From assembly GCF_002294995.1 (NCBI RefSeq), contig NZ_NSGF01000015.1, positions 62,001-126,000 of the forward strand: a stretch of 64,000 nt of DNA, written 5' to 3'. This DNA is from Mesorhizobium sp. WSM3860 (GTDB lineage: Bacteria; Pseudomonadota; Alphaproteobacteria; Rhizobiales; Rhizobiaceae). This document shows positions 23,397-32,731 of this stretch, piece by piece. The notes below the pieces were generated by a model, which did no database searches, was not told the origin of the DNA, and was given only the letters and a program-made list of their open reading frames with translations. Within the stretch, counting starts at the first letter, position 1. Every line of letters begins with the position of its first letter. The translations under genes were made by a program, and so were the position numbers.

Positions 23397-25649
23397 ATGG
23401 CGAACCGCAGAGACAGTCGCATCGAACCGAGCTTCGAGGGTTCGCCGCGCGCGAAATCCTCCGACGGCTTTTCGGTCAGCGAGGAGGATCGCGTCGTGCC
23501 GGCAAATCGCAAATCCGCAGCGAAACGCAAATCCGCCAAGGCGAAATCGCGCGGCCGGGGGCGCGATCGCAGCCAGCGCGGGCTGTTTTCCATTTTCGGC
23601 CGCCTGCTCTACTGGTGCTTCGTCTTCTGCATCTGGGGCGGCATCGCGGTGGCCGGCGTCGTCGTCTATTACGGCGCCAAGATGCCGGCTGCGACGACAT
23701 GGTCGATCCCCGACCGCGCGCCCAACATCAAGATCGTCTCGGTCGACGGGCAACTCATCGCCAACCGCGGCATGTCGGGCGGCGAGGCCGTCGGCCTGAA
23801 TGAAATGTCGCCCTACATTCCAGAGGCCGTCGTCGCCATCGAGGACCGGCGCTTCTATTCGCATTTCGGCATCGATCCGGTCGGGCTGACGCGCGCCATG
23901 GTCACCAACGTGCTTGGCGGGCATTTCTCGCAGGGCGGCTCGACGCTGACGCAGCAGCTGGCCAAGAACCTGTTCCTGACGCCGGATCGGACGCTGGAGC
24001 GCAAGGTGCAGGAGGTGCTGCTGGCGCTCTGGCTGGAGCACAAGCACAGCAAGGACCAGATCCTCGAAATGTATCTCAACCGGGTCTATTTCGGCTCGGG
24101 CGCCTATGGCGTGGAGGCCGCCTCGCGGCGGTATTTCGGCAAGAGCGCGCGCGATGTCACACTTTCCGAGGCAGCGCTTCTTGCCGGCCTGCTCAAGGCG
24201 CCCTCGCGGCTTTCGCCGGCGCGCGATCCGAAGGCGGCGGAAGAACGCGCACAGCTCGTGCTCGCCGCCATGCGCGAGGAAGGCAAGATCGGCGACAAGG
24301 AATACAAGATGGCGCTGAGCGCCCCGGCGACGCGCTCGCCCTCCTACTGGACCGGCTCGGAGAACTACGTCGCCGACACGGTCATGGAGGAACTTCCCGA
24401 CCTGATCGGCGACGTGCGCGGCGACATCGTCATCGACACTACCGTGGATCTGACGCTGCAGAAGCTCGCCGAGCAGTCGATCCGCCGGCTTATCGACGAG
24501 AGCGGCAAGAAGCTCAACGCCACCCAGGGCGCGCTGGTGTCGATCGACGATTCCGGCGCGGTGCGGGCCATGGTCGGCGGCTACGACTATTCGACCAGCC
24601 AGTTCGACCGCGCCTCGGAAGCGCGGCGCCAGCCGGGATCGGCGTTCAAGCCTTTCGTCTACATGGCGGCGCTGGAAGCAGGCCGCACGCCGGACAGCGT
24701 GCGCAACGACGCCCCTATCAAAATCGGCAAATGGACGCCCGACAATTACGGCGGCAAATATTATGGCAAGGTGACGCTGGCCACCGCGCTGGCCAAGTCG
24801 CTGAATTCAGTAGCGGCGCAGCTCACCATGGAAGTCGGGCCCGACGCGGTGGTTGAGGCGGCGCACCGCATGGGCATCCAGTCCGAGCTGCAGTCGAACA
24901 CCTCGATCGCGCTCGGCACCTCGGAAGTCACGCCGCTGGAACTGACCGCCGCCTATGTGCCTTTCGCCAATGGCGGCTACAAGCCAGATATCCATTTCAT
25001 CCAGCGCGTCACCACGGCTAGCGGCAAGGTGCTCTACGAGAACAATGGCGGCAGCGCGCCGCGCGTCCTCAAGGCCGACATCGTTGGCATGATGAACTCG
25101 ATGATGACGGGCACGGTCGAAGTCGGCACCGCCAAGAAGGCGGCCTTCAACTGGCCCTCGGCCGGCAAGACCGGCACCAGCCAGAATTCGCGCGATGCCT
25201 GGTTCGTCGGCTATACCGCCAACCTCACGACGGGTGTGTGGTTCGGCAATGACGATGGCAGCCCGATGAAGAAGGTGACCGGCGGCGCCTTGCCGGCGCA
25301 GGCATGGCACGAATTCATGGTCGCCGCGCATGAAGGCTTGCCGGTCAGGCCGCTGCCCGGCACGTGGAAGTCGACGCCGCCCGATACGATCGTGCCGGAC
25401 GAGATACCCTCGGCGGATGCTTCACAGCCGCCGCCGGCACCACCAGCGTCTGTCGGTCAGCCGGCGCCCGTTGCCCAGGCAACTGCGCGCCAGGCGCGCC
25501 CGGCCCAGACGGTCGATGCCGACGGCTTCGATATGCCGAGCGACGGCGGCGCCACCGCCTCGGTCGGGCATCCGGTGCCGCCCGGCGACGTCGGCGGCCC
25601 GAAGAAAAGGCGGCAGACGTCGATCCTCGACATCCTCAGCGGAGGTTGA
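23397..25649 (+). CDS. Class A penicillin-binding protein (PBP1 family)
   Basis: A 750-residue bifunctional peptidoglycan synthase. The basic cytoplasmic N-terminus is about 65 residues, followed by one membrane helix (about 67-92). The GT51 glycosyltransferase follows, with EDRRFYSHFGID and GGSTLTQQLAKNLF (catalytic Glu in the first). The transpeptidase has GSAFKPF (S-x-x-K, Ser about 415), SLN and GKTGTS (about 590). A Pro/Ala/Gln-rich disordered tail of about 90 residues ends in KKRRQTSILDIL. It builds and cross-links glycan strands at the inner membrane. A CtrA-type site in the promoter suggests cell-cycle timing. Confidence 0.95.
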   Translation: MANRRDSRIEPSFEGSPRAKSSDGFSVSEEDRVVPANRKSAAKRKSAKAKSRGRGRDRSQRGLFSIFGRLLYWCFVFCIWGGIAVAGVVVYYGAKMPAATTWSIPDRAPNIKIVSVDGQLIANRGMSGGEAVGLNEMSPYIPEAVVAIEDRRFYSHFGIDPVGLTRAMVTNVLGGHFSQGGSTLTQQLAKNLFLTPDRTLERKVQEVLLALWLEHKHSKDQILEMYLNRVYFGSGAYGVEAASRRYFGKSARDVTLSEAALLAGLLKAPSRLSPARDPKAAEERAQLVLAAMREEGKIGDKEYKMALSAPATRSPSYWTGSENYVADTVMEELPDLIGDVRGDIVIDTTVDLTLQKLAEQSIRRLIDESGKKLNATQGALVSIDDSGAVRAMVGGYDYSTSQFDRASEARRQPGSAFKPFVYMAALEAGRTPDSVRNDAPIKIGKWTPDNYGGKYYGKVTLATALAKSLNSVAAQLTMEVGPDAVVEAAHRMGIQSELQSNTSIALGTSEVTPLELTAAYVPFANGGYKPDIHFIQRVTTASGKVLYENNGGSAPRVLKADIVGMMNSMMTGTVEVGTAKKAAFNWPSAGKTGTSQNSRDAWFVGYTANLTTGVWFGNDDGSPMKKVTGGALPAQAWHEFMVAAHEGLPVRPLPGTWKSTPPDTIVPDEIPSADASQPPPAPPASVGQPAPVAQATARQARPAQTVDADGFDMPSDGGATASVGHPVPPGDVGGPKKRRQTSILDILSGG

Positions 25650-25712
25650 GCGGCAACTCGCCTCTCGCAATGACTGGCGCCTTCGGCTACATGTCCGGCC
25701 GGAGATCAAGCC

Positions 25713-26462
25713 ATGGCCGAAATCGACAGCAGAAAAACTATCGTGCTCACCGGCGCCAGCCGCGGCATCGGCCATGCGACGGTGAAGCGCTTTTCGCGCG
25801 AGGGCTGGCGCGTCATCACCTGCTCGCGACAGGCCTTCGCCGAGGATTGCCCGTGGCCGGCCGGCCCTGAAGACCACATCAAGGTCGATCTAGCGGACCA
25901 GGAGGATGTCGGCATTGCGGTCTCGGAAATCCGCCACCGACTGGAGGCGCATGGCGGGCAGCTCAACGCGCTGGTCAACAATGCCGGCATCTCGCCGAAG
26001 CTCAAGGACGGCGGCCGGATGAACTCGATCGAGACGCCGATGCATGTCTGGCGCGATGTGTTCCAGGTCAATTTCTTCGCGCCGATCATGCTGGCGAGAG
26101 GGCTGTTCAAGGAACTCGCTGCGGCCAAGGGCTCCATCGTCAACGTCACCTCGATCGCCGGCACGCGCGTGCATCCATTTGCCGGCACGGCCTATGCGAC
26201 GTCGAAGGCTGCGCTGGGTTCCCTGACGCGCGAGATGGCGCATGACTTCGGGCCGCACGGCATCCGCGTCAACGCGATCGCGCCGGGCGAGATCGATACG
26301 GCCATCCTTTCGCCCGGCACCGACAAGATCGTCGAGACGATCCCGCTGCGGCGCCTCGGCGCAACGTCGGAGGTCGCCGACATCATCTTCTTCCTGTGTT
26401 CGGGCCAGGCGTCCTACGTGACCGGCTCGGAAATCCACATCAATGGCGGCCAGCACGTGTGA
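25713..26462 (+). CDS. Short-chain dehydrogenase/reductase
   Basis: A 249-residue NAD(P)-dependent oxidoreductase. The cofactor motif TGASRGIG is at residues 13-20, NNAG near 90, and the catalytic Ser and YATSK (Tyr-x3-Lys) near 140-160. ITCSRQAF after strand 2 leaves the cofactor choice open. The C-terminus closes with YVTGSEIHINGGQHV, typical of classical SDRs. The substrate is unknown. It starts 63 bases after the penicillin-binding protein gene and is followed by a rhizobial palindrome. Confidence 0.92.
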   Translation: MAEIDSRKTIVLTGASRGIGHATVKRFSREGWRVITCSRQAFAEDCPWPAGPEDHIKVDLADQEDVGIAVSEIRHRLEAHGGQLNALVNNAGISPKLKDGGRMNSIETPMHVWRDVFQVNFFAPIMLARGLFKELAAAKGSIVNVTSIAGTRVHPFAGTAYATSKAALGSLTREMAHDFGPHGIRVNAIAPGEIDTAILSPGTDKIVETIPLRRLGATSEVADIIFFLCSGQASYVTGSEIHINGGQHV

Positions 26463-26474
26463 GTCTCTTTGTTT

Positions 26475-26523
26475 GAGCATGATCTCGTCCGAAAACCGGA
26501 ATCCACTTATCGGGATCATGCTC
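26475..26523. repeat. Rhizobial palindromic repeat (GAGCATGATC type)
   Basis: GAGCATGATC (26475-26484) and GATCATGCTC (26514-26523) are perfect 10-bp inverted arms around a 29-base centre containing CCGAAAACCGG. This GAGCATGATC...CCGAAAA element is one of the commonest interspersed palindromes in Rhizobiales. Here it separates the convergent SDR and quinone-oxidoreductase genes. Confidence 0.8.
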
Positions 26524-26533
26524 CAAGAATTGG

Positions 26534-27454
26534 TCATCCGGTCATGGTGAGAACGGCCTTGCCGCTGAAGCTGCGCCGTCGCAGCGCGTCCAAGGCTTGG
26601 GCGATGTCGGTCCACGGCACGGTCATGGCCACGCGGGTTTCCAGCCGGCCAGCCGCGACAAGAGCGAGCAGCGAGGCGATGTCCGCGCCGATGTCGGGGC
26701 CAGAGGTGTAGTAGGCGAAAGACTGAAGCCTCGCCCCTTCGTGACCCGGAACGAGCTGACGGAATCCGACGGGCGTCAGCTCACCCGTGCTCGAACCGAA
26801 CATTACGATGATCCCGCCAGGCGCGACGCGTTCGATCGCGCGTGCGAGACTTTGGCCGCCGACGGACTCGGTGATCAACGAAAACGGCCCCTCGGCCAGC
26901 TCTATCGACTCGACGACTAGGTGGGCTCCCAGCCCACGGAGGTCCTCGTCGTGCCGGGAGGCAGCGACGGCGGTCACCGAGGCGCCCTGCTCGCGAGCAA
27001 TCTGGATCTGAAAACGACCGACCGCGCCGCTTGCGCCGGTGATCAGGATGCGCTGGCCGGCCAGGTCACCGCCATGGCGCAAAGTCCTCAGCGCCGTCGT
27101 GCCCGCGACCGGAAGCGTGGCGGCGGAGGCGAAGCTGACGTCATCCGGCAGGACGGCGAGACGGTCGGTCGGAACGGCGACGCGTTCAGCCCAGCCGGCC
27201 TGGTCCACCAAAGCCGCAACCCGGGACCCGACGGCTGGCCCGGAGCCATCGGGTGCGGCCCGTTCGACAAACCCAGCGATGTCCTGACCGGGTACAAAAC
27301 CGTCGGGACGTATGGCGAGCAGGCGCAGCTCGCCGCGGTTCAACGAGGTTGCCTGGACCGAGACAAGCGCCTGGTTAGCGAGTGGCCGAGGTTCATCGAA
27401 CTCGGCGAGACTCAGTCCGTTGGCGGTGTCGCGAGAAGTGACCAGGACGAGCAT
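26534..27454 (-). CDS. Zinc-independent quinone oxidoreductase (MDR superfamily)
   Basis: A 306-residue NADPH-dependent reductase. The GroES-like N-terminal domain has TSLNRGELRLL and VPGQDIAGFV; the Rossmann part has ITGASGAVGRFQIQIAREQGA. The Cys/His zinc ligands of alcohol dehydrogenases are absent, so it belongs with the quinone-reductase branch. It is transcribed away from the AraC-type regulator gene, with a 129-base shared region holding a clear inverted repeat, so that regulator probably controls it. The substrate may be a quinone or an electrophilic enone. Confidence 0.9.
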   Translation of the reverse strand: MLVLVTSRDTANGLSLAEFDEPRPLANQALVSVQATSLNRGELRLLAIRPDGFVPGQDIAGFVERAAPDGSGPAVGSRVAALVDQAGWAERVAVPTDRLAVLPDDVSFASAATLPVAGTTALRTLRHGGDLAGQRILITGASGAVGRFQIQIAREQGASVTAVAASRHDEDLRGLGAHLVVESIELAEGPFSLITESVGGQSLARAIERVAPGGIIVMFGSSTGELTPVGFRQLVPGHEGARLQSFAYYTSGPDIGADIASLLALVAAGRLETRVAMTVPWTDIAQALDALRRRSFSGKAVLTMTG

Positions 27455-27545
27455 AGGGTCGTGCCTTCTTGCTGGTTGTGGAGCGCGGTCGACTGTTGCT
27501 CGCCACGCGCAAGCCGAGGCCTAACGACTTTTCCGCTGGAAAAAT

Positions 27546-27572
27546 TTAGCTATTGTAGCATTCAATCGCTAA
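27546..27572. promoter_or_regulatory. Inverted repeat in the quinone reductase/AraC promoter region
   Basis: TTAGCTATTG (27546-27555) and CAATCGCTAA (27563-27572) match in 9 of 10 positions around a 7-base centre. It ends 11 bases before the regulator ATG, a fitting place for autoregulation. Confidence 0.6.
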
Positions 27573-27583
27573 AAACCGGCAAT

Positions 27584-28387
27584 ATGAGACAACCCCTTCG
27601 CTGGCCGTGGCCGGATTTCGATGTCGATGCAGTGTTGGCACCGGCAATCGCCGTGCGCGTCCACGTGAGCGAGACCAAGACAGAGGTGTCCGACCACTGG
27701 CACCGCAAGGGACAACTCGTCTTCGCGCTGGGAGGCGGTGTCACATGTCGTGTTCCGAGCGGCCTATGGATGGTGCCGCCGCATTGCGGTGTGTGGGTGC
27801 CGAGCAAAATGGAGCACAGCAACATCGCGACCGCAAACGCGCGGATTTTCTTTGTCTACATCGAGCCGGGCGCGGCCGAACTGCCGGGCCGCTGCTGCAC
27901 GTTCTCGATCTCGCCGCTGCTGCGCGAGCTGATCGTCGAGCTATCGGACTGCGCGCCGGACGACGCGAGATGCGCTTTCCTCGGAGGTGTTCTGCTCGCC
28001 GAGTTGCCGCGAATGCCCGTCCAGCAATTGCATCTGCCGATCTCGTCCGAGCCACGCTTGCGGCGGATCGCTGAAGCATTGGCCGAAAATCCCGCCGACC
28101 GCAGCACTCTGGCGGAATGGGCAAACCGTGCGGCGCTCAGCGAGAGCAGTCTCGCGCGCCTGGTGGTGAAAGAGACCGGCCTGACGTTCGGGCGCTGGCG
28201 CCAGCAGCTGCACCTGATCGTCGCATTGGGGGGACTGTCCGCCGGCGCCAGCGTGCAGCAGGTCTCAGGCGATCTCGGCTATGAATCGGTCAGCGCCTTC
28301 ATCACCATGTTCAAGAAGGCGCTCGGCAAGCCGCCGGCGAAATATCTCAGCGACATCGCGCAAAACGGCGGTTCGGCATTCGCTTGA
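27584..28387 (+). CDS. AraC-family transcriptional regulator
   Basis: A 267-residue regulator. The N-terminal cupin-like sensor (about residues 20-110) has HWHRKGQLVFALGGGV and VPPHCGVWVPSKMEHS, the usual AraC_binding strands with metal-ligand-like His residues. The C-terminal AraC DNA-binding domain has two helix-turn-helix units, about 165-215 (LAEWANRAALSESSLARLV) and 215-260 (VQQVSGDLGYESVSAFITMF). ATG 27584 is chosen because the upstream part of the long frame overlaps the divergent gene. It likely controls the adjacent quinone oxidoreductase. Confidence 0.92.
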   Translation: MRQPLRWPWPDFDVDAVLAPAIAVRVHVSETKTEVSDHWHRKGQLVFALGGGVTCRVPSGLWMVPPHCGVWVPSKMEHSNIATANARIFFVYIEPGAAELPGRCCTFSISPLLRELIVELSDCAPDDARCAFLGGVLLAELPRMPVQQLHLPISSEPRLRRIAEALAENPADRSTLAEWANRAALSESSLARLVVKETGLTFGRWRQQLHLIVALGGLSAGASVQQVSGDLGYESVSAFITMFKKALGKPPAKYLSDIAQNGGSAFA

Positions 28388-28420
28388 TCCGCTGGGCCGC
28401 CTTGCGCACGGACGCGCAGA

Positions 28421-30223
28421 TCAAACAGGCTGCGGCCCGATCTCGACAGCGGCGTCGTCCAACCGAGCGGGTGACATGCCGGTAACCGCCTCGACGATGC
28501 CGCGTGCTATTTCGCGCTCGCCCATGATCACGGTATCGGCGCCGAGACCCTTGAGATGCTCGACCTCGGCATCGGAATGGGCGCGCGCAATGACGCTGAT
28601 GCCGGGATTGGCGGCGCGCGCCCGCAGCACCACCTGTCCCGCCTCGAAGGCGTTGGGGATGGCGAGGATCAGCCGTTTGGCGCCTTCCGGATTGGCTGCG
28701 GCGAAGACGTCCGCATTGGCGGCATTGCCGGCCACCGTTTCGACGCCGTCGGTCCTCAGCTTCGCCAGCGTCTTGTCGGCATCGTCGACGACCAGGAAGG
28801 GCAAGGCGGCTTGTTTCAGCGCCGCGCCCACGAGGCTGCCGACACGTCCATAGCCGATCAGGATGGAATGGCCGGTGAGCGCCGTCCGCGGCGGCGGACC
28901 ATCCTCGCTTTCAGACGCTGCCGCCACCGAGGCCACCTGGCCGGGCTCGGTCGCCGGGCCGATCGGCCTTGCTTCCTCGGGCTCTGCCGTTTTGCCGGCG
29001 CGCTTTTCCAGCCACGGCTTCATCCTATCGACGATCAGGAACATCAGCGGGTTGAGCACGATCGACAGGATGGCGCCGGCCAGAATGAGGTCGCGGCCCT
29101 GTTCGGGCAGAAGCTTCAGCCCGACGCCGAGCTCGGCCAGGATGAAGGAGAATTCGCCGATCTGCGCAAGGCTGGCCGAGATCATCAGCGCTGTCGCTAC
29201 CGGATAGCGGAAGGCGCTGACGATGACGAAGGCGGCAATCGATTTGCCGATCAGGATGATGGCTAATGTCGCCAGGATCGGCAGGCCGTTGCTGACCAGG
29301 CTTGACGGATCGAACAGCATGCCGACCGAGACGAAGAACAGCACCGAGAAGGCGTCGCGAAGCGGCAGCGATTCTTCCGCCGCCCGGTGGCTGAGCTCGG
29401 ATTCGCTCATGATCATGCCGGCGAAGAAGGCGCCGAGCGCCAGCGAGACGCCGAACAGCTTCGCCGCGCCGAAGGCGACGCCGAGCGCGATGGCGAGCAC
29501 CGAGAGCCGGAACAGCTCGCGTGAGCCGGTATGGGCGATATAGTGAAGGATCCGGGGAATGACCCTGCGGCCCACGACCAGCATGACGACGACGAAGACG
29601 GCGACTTTGGCCAGCGTTATGCCGACCACGCCCCATATGCCGTAGCTGGCGGGCAGCCAAAGCAGGCTCGCATGGTCGTCGGGCTGCCGCTGGCCGCCGA
29701 GCACGCCGGCCAGCGCCGGCAAAAGCACCAGCGCCATCACCATGGCCAGATCCTCGACGATCAGCCAGCCGACGGCGATGCGGCCGCGCTCGGTCTCGAT
29801 CAGCCGCCGCTCCTGCATGGCGCGCAGCAGCACGACCGTCGAGGCGACGGAGAGCGCGAGCCCGAAGACAAGGCCGGCGCCGAGCGACCAGCCAAGCAGC
29901 CAGGCCAGGCCGACGCCGAGCAGCGTGGCAAATCCGATCTGCACGACCGCGCCGGGCACGGCAATCGCGCGGACCGACAAAAGATCCTTCAGCGAGAAAT
30001 GCAGGCCGACGCCGAACATCAGCAGGATGACGCCGATCTCGGCGAGTTCGTTGGCAAGGCTGGCGTCGGCGACGAAGCCCGGCGTGTTCGGCCCGACCAG
30101 CACGCCGGCCACCAGATAGCCGACCAGCGGCGGGATGCGGAAACGGTTGGCCAATGCTCCGAAAACGAAGGCAAGCCCCAAACCGGCGACGATGGTGGCG
30201 ATCAGGGGCGTGTCATGCGGCAT
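28421..30223 (-). CDS. CPA2 cation:proton antiporter with RCK domain (YbaL/Kef-like)
   Basis: A 600-residue inner-membrane transporter. The N-terminal part (about residues 5-395) has some twelve helices, with VGVLVGP-like and LLMFGVGLHFSLKDLL segments typical of KefB/KefC/YbaL. The NAD-binding TrkA-N (RCK) domain follows at about 455-570 (ILIGYGRVGSLVGAAL). A disordered linker joins them. It exchanges K+ or Na+ for H+ and is gated through the RCK domain. No ancillary KefF/KefG gene is adjacent, and the short C-terminus ends at MSPARLDDAAVE, which fits YbaL better than KefC. Confidence 0.92.
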   Translation of the reverse strand: MPHDTPLIATIVAGLGLAFVFGALANRFRIPPLVGYLVAGVLVGPNTPGFVADASLANELAEIGVILLMFGVGLHFSLKDLLSVRAIAVPGAVVQIGFATLLGVGLAWLLGWSLGAGLVFGLALSVASTVVLLRAMQERRLIETERGRIAVGWLIVEDLAMVMALVLLPALAGVLGGQRQPDDHASLLWLPASYGIWGVVGITLAKVAVFVVVMLVVGRRVIPRILHYIAHTGSRELFRLSVLAIALGVAFGAAKLFGVSLALGAFFAGMIMSESELSHRAAEESLPLRDAFSVLFFVSVGMLFDPSSLVSNGLPILATLAIILIGKSIAAFVIVSAFRYPVATALMISASLAQIGEFSFILAELGVGLKLLPEQGRDLILAGAILSIVLNPLMFLIVDRMKPWLEKRAGKTAEPEEARPIGPATEPGQVASVAAASESEDGPPPRTALTGHSILIGYGRVGSLVGAALKQAALPFLVVDDADKTLAKLRTDGVETVAGNAANADVFAAANPEGAKRLILAIPNAFEAGQVVLRARAANPGISVIARAHSDAEVEHLKGLGADTVIMGEREIARGIVEAVTGMSPARLDDAAVEIGPQPV

Positions 30224-30431
30224 TGTCTATGGAGCGCCTTTCGAGAATTCACGATGTCGATAAGCGCCGTCCGAGGGCCGCCGCCTTCGCAATATGGTCG
30301 GGGGAGGGGCGGTGACGCAACCACCGCTAGGAGATCGGCGCCGCAATCGGGCGCCGGATGAGAAAATCAGAGCGAGCCGCCATCAGGGGGCCACGGCATC
30401 GTCTCCTGCACTGTGCGTTCCTGTGTGCCGC

Positions 30432-30869
30432 TCAGGCCGCTTTGAGCAGATTCTCGATGTCGAAGACGGTATGATTGGTCAGCGTCTTGGGGATTTCCGC
30501 CTGCACTTTTTCGCTGACTTCCTTGTGCAGCTTCTGCCGCATCTCGCCGAGCACCTGCGGCGGCGCGATCAACACGAGCTGGTCGAACTCACCCCGATGT
30601 GCAAGCTTGTAGAGGCGGTCGGCAATATCGCTTGCGAAACGTTCCTTGCCGAGGCGGTGCCAGTCGGTCTCTTCGATCGCGCTGCGTGGCCCTTCGGCAT
30701 ATCGACCCGGTTTGTCGGTGCCTTGCTCCCTGGTGGCGGGATTCTCTTGCTCCATCTCCTGAACCACCTCGAGGTTCGGAAACTTGCTGTCGCCTTCATT
30801 GCGGAGGAAAAGCGCCTTCTCGCCGTCGGCCACGACCACCCAGAGACCGCGTTTAAGCTCGATGTTCAT
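30432..30869 (-). CDS. Host-attachment family protein (baeRF-type fold)
   Basis: A 145-residue soluble protein. The pattern LWVVVADGEKALFL at the start, DWHRLGKERFASDIADRLYK in the middle and QLVLIAPPQVLGEMRQKL near the end is that of the family annotated as required for attachment to host cells in rhizobia and agrobacteria. It is related to the archaeal/bacterial RF1-like (baeRF) fold. Its molecular role is not well known. It lies after the antiporter gene on the minus strand, 208 bases apart, so it probably has its own promoter. Confidence 0.83.
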   Translation of the reverse strand: MNIELKRGLWVVVADGEKALFLRNEGDSKFPNLEVVQEMEQENPATREQGTDKPGRYAEGPRSAIEETDWHRLGKERFASDIADRLYKLAHRGEFDQLVLIAPPQVLGEMRQKLHKEVSEKVQAEIPKTLTNHTVFDIENLLKAA

Positions 30870-31282
30870 GAATTCCTCCTTGCCTTAATGCACAAATCGA
30901 AGCCCCGCGAGCGCTGCTCGGCCGACGGGATGGATCGTGAGCGAAACGTGCCGCCGAGCCTGATAGTTCCGGATGAACCGACGTGCTGCAGGCGGCAGCG
31001 ATCTCACCCACCAGCAAGACGCGTCTTAATCTACTAGATTGGTAGAATTTAGAAAAAACCGTTTTGCCGTGTCGGCTGCCCGGCGCTAAAAATTATGCTG
31101 GATCAACAGCTCTCGGAGCGGGGGCCTGACCGCCTCAAGCTCCGGCGTAGAATTTTTTTCTCCTGCCTTTCGCGGCTGCGAAAAAGCGATTGCCTGCCAT
31201 CAAGGGATGCGCGAGTGCTTGCCTTCTGGTTTTTGCCGGGTCCGCATAAAACTGCCAGACTGTTCTCGTATTGTTTATCGCC
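30870..31282. promoter_or_regulatory. Divergent region upstream of the sulfate-assimilation operon
   Basis: A 413-base non-coding stretch between the attachment-family gene and cysG. It contains an AT-rich block with a palindrome at 31030-31046 and a second AT-rich run near 31148-31162. No convincing small gene was found. Confidence 0.6.
31030..31046. promoter_or_regulatory. Palindrome upstream of the cys operon
   Basis: TCTAC-TAGATTG-GTAGA has perfect 5-bp arms in an AT-rich block that stands out from the GC-rich surroundings. It is a candidate binding site for the regulator of sulfur assimilation; the regulator is not known from this window. Confidence 0.45.
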
Positions 31283-32731
31283 ATGTCGCCAGCCAATGCC
31301 AAGCTCAATGCCTTCCCCGTCTTCCTGCGGGTCGACGGCGAAGCCGTGGCCATCGTCGGCAACGGCGAGGAGGCACTGGCCAAGGCCAGGCTGCTTGCTC
31401 AGTCAAACGCGACGCTGCGCATCATTGCGGACAGTGCCGATGCTGAGCTTCTGAATTTCATTGCAACCGCCGGCGCTGTCCACATCGATGTCGCCTACGA
31501 TGCCGCGCACCTCGAGGACGCGGCCATGGTGTTTGCCGCCAGCGGCGACGAGGCGCTCGACCGCCGTGTCGTCGAAGACGCCCGCCGGCTGGGCATTCCG
31601 GTCAACGCGGTCGACCGGCCCGAGCTCTGCGATTTCTTCACCCCGGCGCTGGTTAACCGCGCGCCCGTCGCCATCGCCATCGGAACCGAGGGCGCCGGCC
31701 CTGTGCTGGCGCAACTGCTGCGCGTGCGCATCGACCGCATGCTGTCGCCGTCGCTTGGCCGGCTGGCGGCCTTGGCGTCGTCGTTCCGCACTGCTGCCGA
31801 GCGGCTGCCGAAGGGCAATCGCCGCCGCCGCTTCTGGAGCGATTTCTTCGCCGGCGTCCCGGCCAGGGCGGTTGAAGCCGGAGAGTTTGCCAGGGCGCAT
31901 AGTGCTGCGCTCGATCTTCTGACTTCGGACGCGCCGACCGCCGGCCACATCGCGCTGGTCGGCGCCGGCCCGGGCGCGGAGGACCTTTTGACGCTGCGCG
32001 CCCACCGCCTGCTGATGGAGGCCGACGCGATCGTCTACGATGCGTTGGTACCTGAAGGGATCGTCGCCATGGGCCGCCGCGATGCCGAGCGGCTGCCCGT
32101 CGGCAAGCGCAAAGGCTGTCATTCCAAGAGCCAGGAAGAAATCAACGCCCTGCTGATCGAGCTCGGCCGCGCCGGCAAGCGCGTGGTGCGGCTGAAGTCA
32201 GGCGATCCGCTTGTGTTCGGGCGGGCGGGCGAGGAAATGGCAGCACTTCGCGAGGCCGGCATCGCCTATGAGGTGGTTCCGGGCGTGACCGCCGCCTTCG
32301 CCGCGGCCGCCGATTTCGAACTGCCGCTGACGCTGCGCGGCGTGACGTCCTCGATGGTGTTCACCACCGGGCATGACCTCAAGGGCAACTCACTGCCCGA
32401 TTGGGCAAAGCTCGCCATCGCCGGCGCCACGGTCGCCGTCTATATGGGCCGCTCGGTCGCAGCCGAAGTCGCCGGCCGGCTGATCGAAGCCGGGCTGTCA
32501 CCCGATACCGCCGTCGCCGTGGTCGAGAATGCCAGCCTTGGCAATCGCCGCCGCTTCCACGGCACGCTGGCCGACCTGCCGTCGCTGGAAGCGCGCGCCG
32601 ATCTTACCGGTCCGGTCATGACCATCATCGGCGACGCCGTCGCCGGCGCCAATTTCGAGCAATCCGAACCGCTTGCGGCGCACACGCGTGAAGATACGGC
32701 CGGCGTAGCGGCCGAAGGAGTTGAGCAATGA
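31283..32731 (+). CDS. cysG: Siroheme synthase CysG (dehydrogenase/ferrochelatase-methyltransferase fusion)
   Basis: A 482-residue enzyme making siroheme, the cofactor of sulfite reductase, from uroporphyrinogen III. The N-terminal NAD-binding precorrin-2 dehydrogenase/ferrochelatase is about residues 1-150 (VDGEAVAIVGNGEEALAKA). The C-terminal SAM-dependent uroporphyrinogen methyltransferase starts near 222 (HIALVGAGPGAEDLLTLRA), with RLKSGDPLVFGRAGEE and VVPGVTAA typical of SUMT. ATG 31283 is preferred to TTG 31271. Its stop overlaps the DUF2849 start in an ATGA, showing translational coupling within the sulfur operon. Confidence 0.94.
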   Translation: MSPANAKLNAFPVFLRVDGEAVAIVGNGEEALAKARLLAQSNATLRIIADSADAELLNFIATAGAVHIDVAYDAAHLEDAAMVFAASGDEALDRRVVEDARRLGIPVNAVDRPELCDFFTPALVNRAPVAIAIGTEGAGPVLAQLLRVRIDRMLSPSLGRLAALASSFRTAAERLPKGNRRRRFWSDFFAGVPARAVEAGEFARAHSAALDLLTSDAPTAGHIALVGAGPGAEDLLTLRAHRLLMEADAIVYDALVPEGIVAMGRRDAERLPVGKRKGCHSKSQEEINALLIELGRAGKRVVRLKSGDPLVFGRAGEEMAALREAGIAYEVVPGVTAAFAAAADFELPLTLRGVTSSMVFTTGHDLKGNSLPDWAKLAIAGATVAVYMGRSVAAEVAGRLIEAGLSPDTAVAVVENASLGNRRRFHGTLADLPSLEARADLTGPVMTIIGDAVAGANFEQSEPLAAHTREDTAGVAAEGVEQ

